The notes: generated by a model from the sequence alone, not told the origin. DNA of 64,000 bases from Hydrogeniiclostridium mannosilyticum (GCF_003268275.1 NZ_QLYR01000012.1:22018-86017), one strand, 5' to 3'; counted from the stretch's first letter, positions 33,527 to 44,060 are shown. Made by a program: numbers and translations.

Positions 33527-33992
33527 CGACGGTCACCTCCGTTTGCAGCCCCAGTACTGAGGAGAGATGCTCTTGTGCGTGGATAATATGCGCTTCCTCT
33601 CCGGAGGCCAGTACCACAATGACCTTATTAATTACTATGCTGCTTGTTTCATCTATATCCATTATTACAGAGACATTTTTACAATTAATTTGTAATTTAC
33701 TCAATTCCGCTGTAACCAGGCTGCGGATGCTCTGCTGTGCAGCGCTTTGAAGCTGCTCATCCACCGTACTGCTAAGCCGGTCGTCCGGTTCTGCCTGTGA
33801 CTGCTGCTGAAACAGCGCTGAAAGCTGCGGGGCAATGTTAGCGACCGGCGCCACCATTACACACAGAAAAAAAGCGCCCGTCACAAATTTTGCCATTCGT
33901 TCCATTGAGCCGCCGGGCAGTAAATATTGCAGCAGCGCCGCAATTAAAGCAGCCATACAAATAGCCAAAGACCATGCGCGAACCGCACTCAT
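33504..33992 (-). CDS. spoIIIAF: Stage III sporulation protein AF
   Basis: 162 residues from the ATG at 33992, which overlaps the spoIIIAE stop as ATGA. Two membrane helices (about residues 6-22 and 33-52) are followed by a ring-building domain facing the intermembrane space. The open frame extends upstream, but that part lies inside spoIIIAE and has no membrane start. Confidence 0.9.
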   Translation of the reverse strand: MSAVRAWSLAICMAALIAALLQYLLPGGSMERMAKFVTGAFFLCVMVAPVANIAPQLSALFQQQSQAEPDDRLSSTVDEQLQSAAQQSIRSLVTAELSKLQINCKNVSVIMDIDETSSIVINKVIVVLASGEEAHIIHAQEHLSSVLGLQTEVTVDGGEENG

Positions 33993-35158
33993 GCCGCCGT
34001 CCCTCCCCCGAGCATCAACATTACCACACTGGAAATCGTCAGCACCGCCATTGTGCACAGCAGAATCGCCAGCAGTGTTTCCATCACCTTACCCGCCGCC
34101 GATAGCAAATCCGTGATTTCCTTGAGCTCAAAAATCTGCCCAATGCCCACGCAGACCCAAAGTGTCAGCTGCCACAGCACGCATTCCAAAAGGACCGGCA
34201 GAAAAAGGGCGCCCTCTGCCAGCAGCCCAAAGGCAGTTACCCCGGATTTAATCATTTTTACGCAGCCTGTAATAGTTCCCAGCGCTTCCCCTAAGGCCCC
34301 GCCAACTACCGGTACAAAGCTGCTAACCATAAAACGTGCCGCGCGGGCGCCGGTGCTGTCCACCGCCGATGTCACCAGGCCGTGAATGGTTAGCAGCCCG
34401 GAAAATATCGTCATGCAAAACGTAAGAATCCACTTGACAGCTTTGGAAAAGGAGTTGCTGATGCCGCTTAGATTCACACTCGGCGATACCGTACCGACAA
34501 CAGAAAAGGCCAAAAATATATTCATCAACGGAGCCAGGATCGTGGAGGACAGCAGAGTAACAGTATTGCCGACTGCCACCATAATCATTTGGAAAGAGCC
34601 CGCTCCTGCCGTCTGCCCGGCAGCCAGCATAATCGCTGCCAATACCGGCACACAAGCCAGCAAAAAGCCTGCCGCCGTGTTAATAACCACTGTCACCTTT
34701 TCAATGCATGCCACCAGCGGCTGCACCACCAGTACACAGATGCAGAGGGTTCCAACCAGACCGGCAACGCTGCTCATCGTGCGCTCCTGAAAGGAGCTTT
34801 TAACCCCGTTCATAAAAGCACAAAGCAGAATTACAGCCACAACGCTCAGGGCAACCTTCAGCGGGTTTTTCGAGGCTTCTCCAACCATACCGGCAACCTG
34901 ATTATAAAGCGCCTCCGGTGTGATGGAGGTAATACTAGCCCAATCCGCGCCCTCCACACCCAGGCCGCTCAGCGCACTGCGCGTCTCCTCAGGCAGAGCA
35001 GCGGGCAGGTCATTAGCCCCGCTTTCTTCCATCTGCTGTTCATAATACCCCTGCAGATCCTCATCTAGTCCAAGATCCTCTGCATGGACGCAGGGGGCCG
35101 CGACCAATAAAAAAAGAAGAAAGAATAAAAGAAAGAGCACTCGTCTTTTTTGTTTCAT
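33989..35158 (-). CDS. spoIIIAE: Stage III sporulation protein AE
   Basis: 389-residue polytopic membrane protein with an N-terminal signal (ending in VHA) and several hydrophobic helices in the last 280 residues. It is a core membrane component of the SpoIIIA-SpoIIQ channel, needed for late forespore gene expression. The stop overlaps the next gene's ATG and its start overlaps the spoIIIAD stop, so the operon is tightly coupled. Confidence 0.92.
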   Translation of the reverse strand: MKQKRRVLFLLFFLLFLLVAAPCVHAEDLGLDEDLQGYYEQQMEESGANDLPAALPEETRSALSGLGVEGADWASITSITPEALYNQVAGMVGEASKNPLKVALSVVAVILLCAFMNGVKSSFQERTMSSVAGLVGTLCICVLVVQPLVACIEKVTVVINTAAGFLLACVPVLAAIMLAAGQTAGAGSFQMIMVAVGNTVTLLSSTILAPLMNIFLAFSVVGTVSPSVNLSGISNSFSKAVKWILTFCMTIFSGLLTIHGLVTSAVDSTGARAARFMVSSFVPVVGGALGEALGTITGCVKMIKSGVTAFGLLAEGALFLPVLLECVLWQLTLWVCVGIGQIFELKEITDLLSAAGKVMETLLAILLCTMAVLTISSVVMLMLGGGTAA

Positions 35159-35544
35159 TTTCCTATCAATGACGCTGCAGTGGAGGCGATGGACTCAAAG
35201 AGCGGCAGCGCCAATAGCAACACTGCAATTTTTCCTGCAATTTCTACTTTGGAGGCAAGCGCATTTTCCCCTGCATCGCGGCAGGAGTCAGCCGCAAATT
35301 GGGCAATATAGCACACGCCAAGGGTTTTAAACAGAATCAGGGCATATTCTCCAGAAATACCCGAGATGGAAAACAGTGTTTCCATCTGCTGAAGGATGGG
35401 CGCCACCGTCTTGAGCAATTCGATTAAAATAACAGCGCCCGCTACAATTGAAACAACAACCCCAAGCTCACTGTTGTAGCGTTTAAGCATAACGGCCAGC
35501 AAAGCGGCAATTAACGCCAAAGCGGCGATGGCGGCAATATTCAT
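35155..35544 (-). CDS. spoIIIAD: Stage III sporulation protein AD
   Basis: 129-residue membrane protein with about four helices and the family segment SGEYALILFKTLGVCYIAQFAADSC. It is thought to form the inner-membrane base of the channel together with AC and AE. Confidence 0.92.
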   Translation of the reverse strand: MNIAAIAALALIAALLAVMLKRYNSELGVVVSIVAGAVILIELLKTVAPILQQMETLFSISGISGEYALILFKTLGVCYIAQFAADSCRDAGENALASKVEIAGKIAVLLLALPLFESIASTAASLIGK

Positions 35545-35556
35545 GACGACACCCGC

Positions 35557-35751
35557 CTACAGGCCGAAAATGGACTTTACCGCTTCAAACAGGGCATCGA
35601 TTTGCTGAATAATCATCATTAGTACTACAATTAGTCCCGCCAGCGTCGTCATCATTGCCTGTTCCTCCCGCCCGGACCGAATCAGGAGCTGGTTGAGCAC
35701 CGCAACGATGATGCCGACCGCGGCGATTTTAAAAATCAAATCTACATTCAT
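35557..35751 (-). CDS. spoIIIAC: Stage III sporulation protein AC
   Basis: 64 residues with two membrane helices and the RSGREEQA loop typical of SpoIIIAC. Such small genes are often missed; the operon position between AB and AD is diagnostic. Confidence 0.92.
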   Translation of the reverse strand: MNVDLIFKIAAVGIIVAVLNQLLIRSGREEQAMMTTLAGLIVVLMMIIQQIDALFEAVKSIFGL

Positions 35752-35768
35752 TTTGTTCCTCCTGTTTT

Positions 35769-36281
35769 TTAGCCAAGCAGCAGGGCGGCGGCAATTCCGC
35801 CAAAAATGCCAAGCAGCAAATAAAGCTTCGCTTTTTTCTCCTTCTGGCCTCTGGCCTCTTTCAGACGAACCTGGAACAGGTCGGTATAGAGCTCGCAGTG
35901 GGCAAGCTGCCCACTGATGTCCGTCGTCCCTAAACCCACGCCAAAATCCTGCAGAAGCCTTCGGTCCTCGGCATTAAAACCTGCAGCCCGGCTTGCTTCC
36001 TCCCGCCATACAGAGAGAAAGGCGGCGCCCTGCTCCAATTTTTCAGCACAGGCCTTTAAAAATTCAAATTTTTCACCATGCCGGCGGATGATTTCATCCA
36101 AATGCGTCTGCGAGAAACGAATTTCAGTGGTCATCACCTGAAGAAAGCTTAAAAAGTCCTCCAGCCGCCGTTCCCGCAGGATCAGCTTACGCGACTCCAG
36201 CAGGCCACACAGGCTCCCCGCCGCTATCAGAAGAATAGTTCCGATGAATTTGAGCAAGAAGATCACCCGCCTTACATACAC
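35769..36281 (-). CDS. spoIIIAB: Stage III sporulation protein AB
   Basis: 170 residues with an N-terminal and a C-terminal membrane helix around a helical domain, which contains RERRLEDFLSFLQVMTTEI. The fold is like the membrane subunit GspF of type II secretion. The ATG at 36281 overlaps the end of spoIIIAA by 95 bases. A GTG at 36266 is an alternative start with a shorter overlap. Confidence 0.9.
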   Translation of the reverse strand: MYVRRVIFLLKFIGTILLIAAGSLCGLLESRKLILRERRLEDFLSFLQVMTTEIRFSQTHLDEIIRRHGEKFEFLKACAEKLEQGAAFLSVWREEASRAAGFNAEDRRLLQDFGVGLGTTDISGQLAHCELYTDLFQVRLKEARGQKEKKAKLYLLLGIFGGIAAALLLG

Positions 36282-37200
36282 CTGTCACTGTCCCCGGGCT
36301 GCTGCGTTCCCCCAAAAACGCAACTGTTCCAAAGGCTCCTGTTTCCAGCAGCCGTACAGCCGGCCTTCTATGCAGCAGCTCCTCGGCAGATCCGGCGTGA
36401 ATAGTGGAAACCAACGTCACCCCAGCGTTCAACCCCTGCTCCACAGCAGAGACATCCTCCATGCCGCCGAGCTCGTCACAGACAACAATGTCCGGTGAAA
36501 GGGTTCGTACAGCCTGTAAAATCCCCTCCGCCTTGGGGTAACCGTCTAAAACATCGCAGCACAAGCCCAGGTCGTTCTGCGGTACGCCGATGCATGTGCC
36601 GGCCAACTCACCCCGTTCGTCGACCACGGCAACCTTACGGATAGGACCGCTTCGCCCACTGCTGAGCTCCCTGGCAAGGTCCCGCAGCAAGGTTGTCTTG
36701 CCTGTAGCGGGCGCGCCGGCAATGAGCAGCCCGTGCGCCCATCTGCCCTTCATCTGCCGTAAAAGCTCCTGTGCGCATCCCGGTATTTGGCGGGCAATTC
36801 TGAAATTCAGCGAAGAGATATCCCGCAGGGAGGCGATTTTTCCATCCTGCAAAACTGCTGTTCCGCCAACGCCAACCCGGTGCCCTCCCCGCAGCGTTAT
36901 GTAGCCGTTGCGTATTTCATCCTGATGGCTATAGACAGAATAGCTGCAAATGGCACGGAAGGTTTCTAAAATATCGTCGCGCGTGGCTGTCAGCATTTCC
37001 TCGGCCGGATAACAGAGGATTCTACCCGCCCGGCTAAAAAAATAAATTCCCTTATTGCAATAGAGGCAAACCGGACGGCCTGTACGCAGCCGGATTTCCT
37101 GTGTCTGCCGTTTAATATCCTCCGGTATCCTGCGCAAATGCTGCTTAATCGTCTCCGTTATCGGTTCTATAATCCGGTCAAAACGTTCTTCCATATTCAT
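36187..37200 (-). CDS. spoIIIAA: Stage III sporulation protein AA (secretion-type ATPase)
   Basis: 337-residue cytoplasmic ATPase thought to power the SpoIIIA channel. Walker A GAPATGKTT, Walker B-like IVVCDELGG and HAGSAEELLHR, as in type II/IV secretion ATPases. The tail after TVTG runs about 30 residues past the usual end, into spoIIIAB. AAGGGTG precedes the start. First gene of the eight-gene operon, normally driven by sigma E in the mother cell; I could not find a convincing sigma-E box by eye. Confidence 0.92.
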   Translation of the reverse strand: MNMEERFDRIIEPITETIKQHLRRIPEDIKRQTQEIRLRTGRPVCLYCNKGIYFFSRAGRILCYPAEEMLTATRDDILETFRAICSYSVYSHQDEIRNGYITLRGGHRVGVGGTAVLQDGKIASLRDISSLNFRIARQIPGCAQELLRQMKGRWAHGLLIAGAPATGKTTLLRDLARELSSGRSGPIRKVAVVDERGELAGTCIGVPQNDLGLCCDVLDGYPKAEGILQAVRTLSPDIVVCDELGGMEDVSAVEQGLNAGVTLVSTIHAGSAEELLHRRPAVRLLETGAFGTVAFLGERSSPGTVTGVCKAGDLLAQIHRNYSSDSGGEPVWPAGVA

Positions 37201-37726
37201 TCACCCTTGTCCTCGTTTTCTAACACATAGATATGGACAATCCCTTTTACTTAGAACTGAAATCCTGCACTTTCTTCATTTTGCAGAGAACGCCGCCCAA
37301 TTATCCAGCTACAGCCGCTAAGTGGCAGAAGGATTGCCTCTCGCTGCCAACCACATATAAAAACGTTTTTTAACAAAAGATCAGATTAAATCGACAAAAT
37401 ATACTTGTATGTTATATTTGTTTTATTTATTCTGTTGACAAGCAATTCTCTTCATCCCGGGCCCATCCCTTTCTATAATTTTTGCCGTTAAGCTTTTTGG
37501 CAGCGCGCGGCACTCAGAACGAGTGAACGGTAAAGCTGTAAGGAGTAAGGGAGAGCTCAAACAGGTACTCCATTTAAAAGGAGGTGCTGTTTAAAAGAAG
37601 CAAACGCTTGGCTCCAATCCCCAACAAATGGGGACGCAGATCTTTTCAATTTGTTGAGGCTTCTCATGGTCCCTGAAAAACAAGCTTTCAGACGGAACAA
37701 AATCTTTATTGAGGAAGTGATATCAA
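37201..37726. other. Divergent intergenic region
   Basis: Separates spoIIIAA and the secreted glycosidase-like gene. It holds a TTGACA near 37436 and a TATAAT near 37475, but they are too far apart to form one promoter. No gene or RNA was recognised. Confidence 0.35.
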
Positions 37727-40414
37727 ATGAAAAAGAAAAATTTTCTGGCGCTTACGCTGGCATTATTATTCCTCATCCTGACACCTGCCAGTATCAATGC
37801 CGCCGTCTCCAGAGAATGGAGCTGGCAAAACGCCGGAGACGAACAAGGCTGGAGCAGGAACGAGCAGATCGACAACTGGATTGTCACTAACGGCAGATAT
37901 ACGCTGCATATCTCCGACATGGAAGATCCTAACATTACAAGCCCGACGATTTCCATTGACACATCGGTGTATAAAATCCTGGAAATCACCTATCGGAACA
38001 CCACAGGCAACACGGATGCCAAGCTCTATTGGCGCCGGGACGGCGAAGGCTTTTCTGAGGCCCGGGCAAAGAGCATCCGGACACAATCCGACAACCGGTG
38101 GCACACACTTCAGGTAGATCTGGAGCAAATGAGCTCCTGGAGCGGCACCGTCGTTCAGCTGCGCTTTGACCCCACCATGGGCGGAAATGGAAACTTTGAG
38201 CTGGACAAATTCTCCTTGCTTGACAAAAAGAACCGCTACATGCTTAGTAACGGTTACTATAAGATCGGCGGCGTCGATGGACTGATCGACATGATTTGCT
38301 TTGACCCACAGGGTAAGGGAAATTACAGCGAGGATCTTGTTAACGGCAACTTATTTCTCTCCCTAGATTATAACGGAAGCCAGTACAGCAGTACCTCCGA
38401 CCAGGTGGCCTGGAGCGTCAGCGGTACCGTTTTGCAGCTTCAGAATATTCATTTCTATAATTCCGGGCTGGTTGGCAACTGGCGCATTGAGCTAAACGGA
38501 AACCGGATGAAAAACACCTTTACCATTACCTCCGGCGGCGATAATAAAAAGCTGACCAACGTGGGATTCGTTATGGATACCCCTTGGGAAAACAGTGGTT
38601 ACGAGGTAGAGGCCTCCCCTGCCGGTACGCTCAAGGTTCCGTTTTCCAAGATGGTGAGCAGCGCGGACCGCTACCACTCCGCCTACGCCTACAAGCGGAC
38701 CTCTTCCGAGGACAACGAGGCCTTCGGGCTAGAGGGAGACTGGATAGACTGGCAAGGGGCGAACGGCTATAATTTTAATCTTCGTTTCTATCCGGACACC
38801 AAATACTTAAGCCCGGTCTGCAGCACCGACAACATGAGGCTGCATTTCCGTAAAGCCAACACAGAGACGATTACCCTGAATAATAACCAGGCCTTCACCA
38901 GAACGCTGGATATTGTTCTGTCATCTCCAGGCGATGTCACACCGTCTCATTTTACCCGTTTCGAGGGCGGCGACCCGACGGTAACTAAGGCGCTGAACGA
39001 CATGCTGTATGAATTCGGCTACGCCCGGGAAGCCGGCTGCACAAATCCCGACTGGTGGGAGTGGATCAGTTTAACGCGTGCATGGCAGGACGACAACTAC
39101 CGGCAAGTCGATGTCGACCATACGTTAACCGTACGCCAAAGCGACAACGGCTATGTTTGGACCTGGGGTAACCTGGAAGGCTGGCCCTTCCCAACGGACC
39201 GGGACAGCAACCATTATTTAATGACCTCTGCAAACTATATTAACGCTGTCTATAACTATTTTATGTACAGCGGCGACTTGGATTACCTAGACTCAACCAT
39301 CAGCAAGATGCGTTCCAGCATGAGCTACCTGCTGACAAAATTTGACTCCGCCTCCGGGCTCTTTATTATCGATCACCCGGATCATGACGGAACCAGCCGG
39401 TCCGTCGGGAGCAATTACTGGGACATCATCCCTTATGGCTACAAGAGTGCCTACGACAACATCTACTGCTACAACGCACTGAGAAGAATGGCTGAGATTG
39501 AGGCTATGCTGGGCAACAGCGCCCGGGCCGCCGAATTGAACGGCTATGCGGATACGTTGACACGCTCTTATAACGCGGCCTTTTGGCACAATAACCACTA
39601 TATCCAGGTGATTGACGCCAATGGCGCTGCGCATGACTACGGCTGCGTTTACCTGAACCTTGAGGCGATTAATTATGGTCTGGCAGACACAGACAGAGCA
39701 GCCGCCATCATGAATTATCTAAAAACCACAGCAACCGCATCCGGCAAAGCCGATGCCCTGTCTGCCTTTGCGTTTGCGCCGCGGACCACTATGGTTAACA
39801 ACCCGCACAACTCCCAGGGCGGCTGGTATGTGTCCATTTATAACAGCGACGGTATTTATGGAACCTCTCAGCTGCAAAATGGAGGCGCGAACTTCTACAC
39901 CATGTATTATGAGCTCATGAGCCGGCTCAAAACCTCCGGCGCCGATGATGCCTACGCCCGGCTTACAACGCTTGTCAACCGGTTCAATATGGAACATATG
40001 CAAGGCGGGAACCCGCTCTATTACGGCGAGAAGAATCAGCACGGCAGCGAAGGAAATGTGGGCCTATGGGGAGAGTTCCCCGAAAGCGGACTGGTGCCCG
40101 TAGTTGCCAAAGACGGGTTTATGGGCATCAGCGCCGATTCCGGCGGACTGCATGTAGCGCCGAATTTCCCTGCCACAGGAATGACCTCCCTGACGCTGGA
40201 TTCTGTCGATTACTGGGGGATGAAACTAAAAATCACCGCCTCCAACAGTTCAGTCAGAATCCAGGCGCTGGAAAATAACAGTCCCTATACTGATTGGAGG
40301 ATCAACGGCGCCGCAGCCGTAGGCCGGTTCGATATCACAGTGCCGATCTCCTCAGGCGGCACCGTAACGCTTGCACGGGGCACAAGCGTTTACAGCTTAG
40401 CGGATATTTCATAA
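37727..40414 (+). CDS. Secreted six-hairpin glycosidase-like protein
   Basis: 895 residues: signal peptide (residues 1-25, ending INA), an N-terminal beta-sandwich of about 130 residues like a carbohydrate-binding module (DTSVYKILEITYRN), a second beta domain, and an (alpha/alpha)6-barrel from about residue 410 to 770. Aromatic and acidic clusters such as PDWWEWISLTRAWQDD and GSNYWDIIPYGY resemble clan-G/L glycosidases (GH63/GH78-like), then a C-terminal beta domain. The substrate is unknown; an extracellular plant or host glycan is likely. GAGGAAGTG lies 9 bases before the ATG. Confidence 0.65.
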   Translation: MKKKNFLALTLALLFLILTPASINAAVSREWSWQNAGDEQGWSRNEQIDNWIVTNGRYTLHISDMEDPNITSPTISIDTSVYKILEITYRNTTGNTDAKLYWRRDGEGFSEARAKSIRTQSDNRWHTLQVDLEQMSSWSGTVVQLRFDPTMGGNGNFELDKFSLLDKKNRYMLSNGYYKIGGVDGLIDMICFDPQGKGNYSEDLVNGNLFLSLDYNGSQYSSTSDQVAWSVSGTVLQLQNIHFYNSGLVGNWRIELNGNRMKNTFTITSGGDNKKLTNVGFVMDTPWENSGYEVEASPAGTLKVPFSKMVSSADRYHSAYAYKRTSSEDNEAFGLEGDWIDWQGANGYNFNLRFYPDTKYLSPVCSTDNMRLHFRKANTETITLNNNQAFTRTLDIVLSSPGDVTPSHFTRFEGGDPTVTKALNDMLYEFGYAREAGCTNPDWWEWISLTRAWQDDNYRQVDVDHTLTVRQSDNGYVWTWGNLEGWPFPTDRDSNHYLMTSANYINAVYNYFMYSGDLDYLDSTISKMRSSMSYLLTKFDSASGLFIIDHPDHDGTSRSVGSNYWDIIPYGYKSAYDNIYCYNALRRMAEIEAMLGNSARAAELNGYADTLTRSYNAAFWHNNHYIQVIDANGAAHDYGCVYLNLEAINYGLADTDRAAAIMNYLKTTATASGKADALSAFAFAPRTTMVNNPHNSQGGWYVSIYNSDGIYGTSQLQNGGANFYTMYYELMSRLKTSGADDAYARLTTLVNRFNMEHMQGGNPLYYGEKNQHGSEGNVGLWGEFPESGLVPVVAKDGFMGISADSGGLHVAPNFPATGMTSLTLDSVDYWGMKLKITASNSSVRIQALENNSPYTDWRINGAAAVGRFDITVPISSGGTVTLARGTSVYSLADIS

Positions 40415-40497
40415 AGCGCTTTTTAGAAAGGGCTTTCATCAAATTTCACTGCAGGCCTCAGAAGGTTGATTTGGATAAGCGACCGGCAGATAAAACA

Positions 40498-40531
40498 GGG
40501 GCCGCCGGCAGCATCTGCTGCCGGCGGCCCC
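40498..40531. terminator. Bidirectional terminator
   Basis: A 16-bp GC-rich perfect stem (GGGGCCGCC... and complement) with a 2-base loop between two convergent genes. The plus side ends in CTCATTCTATTTT. Confidence 0.85.
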
Positions 40532-40567
40532 TCATTCTATTTTAGCAAAAAAGATCTTCTGAAAGCA

Positions 40568-43183
40568 TTATGCTTTTTCGGGACTCGTACGCACAACAAG
40601 TTGATCGCCCTCGCGATCCACCGTTAAATGGGTTCTCGGGCTCAGATCCTTCTCAATAATCAAGCGTGCAATGAGCGTCTCAACCTTGCTTTGAATGTAA
40701 CGCTTCAGCGGACGGGCGCCATAGACGGGATCAAACCCCTGTTCGACAACCAGTTCCTTAGCCGCTTCTGTAAGTGAAACACTGAGCTGTTTATCCTCCA
40801 AACGGCGCTGAAGATCCTTCATCAGCAAATCAACAATCTGGAAGATATTTTCCTTTGTCAGGGGCTTATAGAATACGATTTCATCCAAGCGGTTGAGGAA
40901 CTCCGGCCTGAATTGCTGTTTCAGCATCGCTTCAACCTGCGTTCTGGCGCTTTCCTCCAGTTCACCGTTTGAGTTGATCCCTTCCAGAATAAACTGAGAG
41001 CCGAGGTTCGAGGTAAGAATGATGATCGTGTTCTTAAAATCGACCGTACGGCCCTGGCTGTCTGTAATGCGGCCGTCATCCAGCACCTGCAGCAGTACGT
41101 TAAACACGTCCGGATGCGCCTTTTCCACCTCGTCAAACAGAACGACGCTGTAAGGGTGGCGCCGAACCGCCTCGGTTAGCTGGCCGCCCTCCTCGTAGCC
41201 CACATATCCCGGGGGCGCACCAATCAAGCGGCTGACCGAGTATTTTTCCATATATTCGGTCATGTCAATTCGCACCATGTTGCGTTCATCGTCAAATAGA
41301 GCCTGCGCCAACGCCTTTGCGAGCTCTGTCTTACCAACGCCGGTCGGCCCCAAAAACAGGAACGAACCAATGGGCCTGTCTGGATCCTGGATTCCTGCAC
41401 GGGAACGCAGAATCGCATCGCAAACCTTTTCAACCGCCTCGTCCTGGCCGATAACCCGTTCATGCAGGATAGAATCCAATCTGAGGAGTTTTTCCCGTTC
41501 GCCCTCCATCAAACGGCTGACAGGAATCCCGGTCCAGCGGCCGATGATGCGGGCAATCTCCTCTTCCGTTACGCGGTCTCTCAGCAAAGAACCGGAATTT
41601 TGGCTTTCTTCAGCAATTCTTTCTTCCTCCTGCAGTTCTTTCGTCAACGCGGGAAGCTTGCCATACTTCAGTTCCGCCGCCTTATTCAGATCATAGCCGC
41701 GTTCCGCTTTCTCAATATCGGCATTTACCTGCTCAATTTCACTGCGAAGCTTCTGAACCTTTTCAATGGCGGTTTTTTCATTTTCCCATTTAGCCTTCAT
41801 TTCCTTAAAATGGGCACGGAGCTCCGCCAATTCCTTTTGAATGCTTTGCAGATGCTCTTGAGAAAGCTGGTCCGTCTCCTTTTTTAGGGCAGCCTCTTCA
41901 ATCTCATACTGCATAATTTTACGGGAAACCTCATCCAGCTCCAAGGGCATAGAGTCCATCTCCGTACGCACCATAGCGCAGGCCTCGTCCACCAGGTCGA
42001 TGGCCTTATCCGGCAAAAAGCGGTCGGTGATATAGCGGTTGCTCAGCGTCGCAGCGGCAATCAGCGCTTGATCCTGAATCTTTACGCCATGGAACACCTC
42101 ATAGCGTTCCTTCAGGCCGCGGAGAATAGAAATCGTATCCGCCACCGTCGGCTCCTCCACCATTACCGGCTGGAAGCGGCGTTCCAAGGCCGCGTCCTTT
42201 TCAATATACTGATGGTACTCGTCCAGCGTGGTCGCACCGATGCAGTGCAGCTCCCCCCTGGCCAGCATGGGCTTAAGCAGGTTGCCCGCATCCATGCTGC
42301 CCTCGGTTTTACCGGCGCCGACGATGGTATGCAGTTCATCAATAAAGAGAATGATTTTGCCCTCGGATTTTTTAACCTCATTAAGCACTGCCTTTAAGCG
42401 TTCCTCAAACTCGCCGCGAAATTTTGCGCCGGCAATCAGTGCGCCCATATCCAGCGAAAAGAGCTTTCTATCCTTCAGGTTTACAGGTACGTCGCCGCGT
42501 ACAATCCGCAGCGCCAAGCCCTCGGCAATTGCTGTTTTGCCAACGCCGGGCTCACCAATGAGCACCGGGTTATTTTTTGTTTTTCTTGAAAGGATTCGGA
42601 TAACATTGCGAATTTCTGAATCACGGCCAATCACGGGGTCCAGCTTATGGTTTTTAGCGAGTTCCACTAAATCCTGCCCATATTTTCCGAGTGCGTCATA
42701 GGTATCCTCTGGTGTGTCGCTGGTTACACGGGTGTTGCCGCGCACAGAGGACAGCACCGACAGGAATTGATTCTTATCGACCTGAAAGGTGCGAAGCAGC
42801 TCCCGCAGGCTGGCATTCGGATGGTTCAGCAGGGCAAGGAAAACATGCTCCACACTGACGTATTCATCCTTCATACGGTCCGCTTCTTTTTCGGCATCTG
42901 TTAATACCCGGTCCACATCCGCCGCCACATAGATCTTTCCAGCCTCCCGGCCTGGCCCGGTCACCCCGGGCATCTGAGCAATTTTTCGTTCCACCTGCTG
43001 CAATACGGCGGCAGGGTCCACATTCATTTTCTTCAGTAGCTGCGGAATCAATCCATTATCTTGCTGAAGGAGCGCCGCAACCAGATGTTCCTGTTCAATT
43101 TGCATATTGTTGTTTTCAATAGCAATATTTTGCGCATCCTGGATTGCCTCTAAAGATTTTTGAGTAAACTTTTGAGCATTCAT
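40568..43183 (-). CDS. clpB: ATP-dependent disaggregase ClpB
   Basis: 871 residues from the ATG at 43183, which follows AAGGGGTG; an open frame upstream is ignored. N-terminal Clp-N repeats, first AAA+ module (GEPGVGKT), coiled-coil middle domain (about residues 400-530) and second AAA+ module (GPTGVGKTE), ending SPEKA. The long middle domain marks ClpB rather than ClpC. With DnaK it resolubilises aggregated proteins. A CIRCE element just upstream indicates control by HrcA. Confidence 0.96.
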   Translation of the reverse strand: MNAQKFTQKSLEAIQDAQNIAIENNNMQIEQEHLVAALLQQDNGLIPQLLKKMNVDPAAVLQQVERKIAQMPGVTGPGREAGKIYVAADVDRVLTDAEKEADRMKDEYVSVEHVFLALLNHPNASLRELLRTFQVDKNQFLSVLSSVRGNTRVTSDTPEDTYDALGKYGQDLVELAKNHKLDPVIGRDSEIRNVIRILSRKTKNNPVLIGEPGVGKTAIAEGLALRIVRGDVPVNLKDRKLFSLDMGALIAGAKFRGEFEERLKAVLNEVKKSEGKIILFIDELHTIVGAGKTEGSMDAGNLLKPMLARGELHCIGATTLDEYHQYIEKDAALERRFQPVMVEEPTVADTISILRGLKERYEVFHGVKIQDQALIAAATLSNRYITDRFLPDKAIDLVDEACAMVRTEMDSMPLELDEVSRKIMQYEIEEAALKKETDQLSQEHLQSIQKELAELRAHFKEMKAKWENEKTAIEKVQKLRSEIEQVNADIEKAERGYDLNKAAELKYGKLPALTKELQEEERIAEESQNSGSLLRDRVTEEEIARIIGRWTGIPVSRLMEGEREKLLRLDSILHERVIGQDEAVEKVCDAILRSRAGIQDPDRPIGSFLFLGPTGVGKTELAKALAQALFDDERNMVRIDMTEYMEKYSVSRLIGAPPGYVGYEEGGQLTEAVRRHPYSVVLFDEVEKAHPDVFNVLLQVLDDGRITDSQGRTVDFKNTIIILTSNLGSQFILEGINSNGELEESARTQVEAMLKQQFRPEFLNRLDEIVFYKPLTKENIFQIVDLLMKDLQRRLEDKQLSVSLTEAAKELVVEQGFDPVYGARPLKRYIQSKVETLIARLIIEKDLSPRTHLTVDREGDQLVVRTSPEKA

Positions 43184-43202
43184 GGTATCACACCCCTTTA
43201 TT

Positions 43203-43229
43203 TTAGCACTCCATATTATCAAGTGCTAA
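43203..43229 (-). promoter_or_regulatory. CIRCE operator (HrcA site)
   Basis: TTAGCACTC, nine bases, AAGTGCTAA; the consensus right arm is GAGTGCTAA, so there is one mismatch in 18 positions. It lies 20 bases before the clpB start, as in other HrcA-regulated heat-shock genes. Confidence 0.9.
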
Positions 43230-43406
43230 AATTAGTATATTAGACAATTGTTACAATATTATGAACGTATCCTGTTTTTCCTAAAAAATATCTTACCAAT
43301 GCCGCGCACTTTTTTGGTGGTTTTCGCCTAAAACTTTTTCTTTACTTTTTCCTTACAGGTGTTATCATATTCATTAAAGGTCCAGAATGGAAATCTGCTA
43401 TCAGGT

Positions 43407-44060
43407 TCAAGTAGAATCTGAGAAATTCAGAATATCATGAGCGAAAGATGTCCAATCCATGGAATCGGTGTTAAGAATCAAGCTAGGAATAGAAACTCGA
43501 TTAATCGCCATGACAAAACGCTCCTGGCCGGCAAGATAATCAGAAGCCTGCTTTGTAATAGCATCCGCTGTTCGTACCACCCCCATTTGCGTATCTCTTA
43601 AACGAATGCGGTTGGCTATGTTATCATCGGAAATGGTAAGCAATACACATTTAAGGCCTAATTGGTTGCACCGATTTTCAATACTGACAGATGGCGTGTT
43701 AAAAGCGGCTATATGGTTGAGATAGAAGCGCTCAAACAGGACGAACAGGCCCCTCGATTGCCGTCTTGCCTCCCCTAACGAACAAGCCCATTGGTTCAAC
43801 TGCTCTACCATGGATAAACGTTCATTCAGTAGTGATAAATGTGCATCTTGATCCAGCCGAACAAGGCCATCATCTGTTTTATTTAGCACTTGAGAATAAT
43901 GTTCTCCCAACGCAATGACGCTTCTTTCGTTTTCACGGCCATTACCGTGAAGACGTTTGATTTCTTTAAAGACTGAAGTTTTACCCGAACAGGAGATTCC
44001 CTCCAGCATGATGCCTCTTGTAAATCCCATTGCCGTCACCATTCTTATAGCAAATATCAT
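43407..44060 (-). CDS. P-loop nucleoside/nucleotide kinase-like protein
   Basis: 217 residues with Walker A EGISCSGKTS near residue 22 and FERFYLNH further on, where thymidylate and deoxynucleoside kinases have the substrate-binding DR(Y/F) segment. A lid-like RIRLRDTQMG follows. It probably phosphorylates a nucleotide or small molecule; specificity is unknown. Three in-frame ATGs compete; MGFTRG at 44030, behind GGTGA, is an attractive alternative to the longest frame given. It stands alone, divergent from the next gene. Confidence 0.6.
   Translation of the reverse strand: MIFAIRMVTAMGFTRGIMLEGISCSGKTSVFKEIKRLHGNGRENERSVIALGEHYSQVLNKTDDGLVRLDQDAHLSLLNERLSMVEQLNQWACSLGEARRQSRGLFVLFERFYLNHIAAFNTPSVSIENRCNQLGLKCVLLTISDDNIANRIRLRDTQMGVVRTADAITKQASDYLAGQERFVMAINRVSIPSLILNTDSMDWTSFAHDILNFSDST

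Noticed and set aside
37436-37480. TTGACA and TATAAT before the secreted glycosidase as one promoter
   Set aside because: They are about 33 bases apart, far from the usual 16-18.
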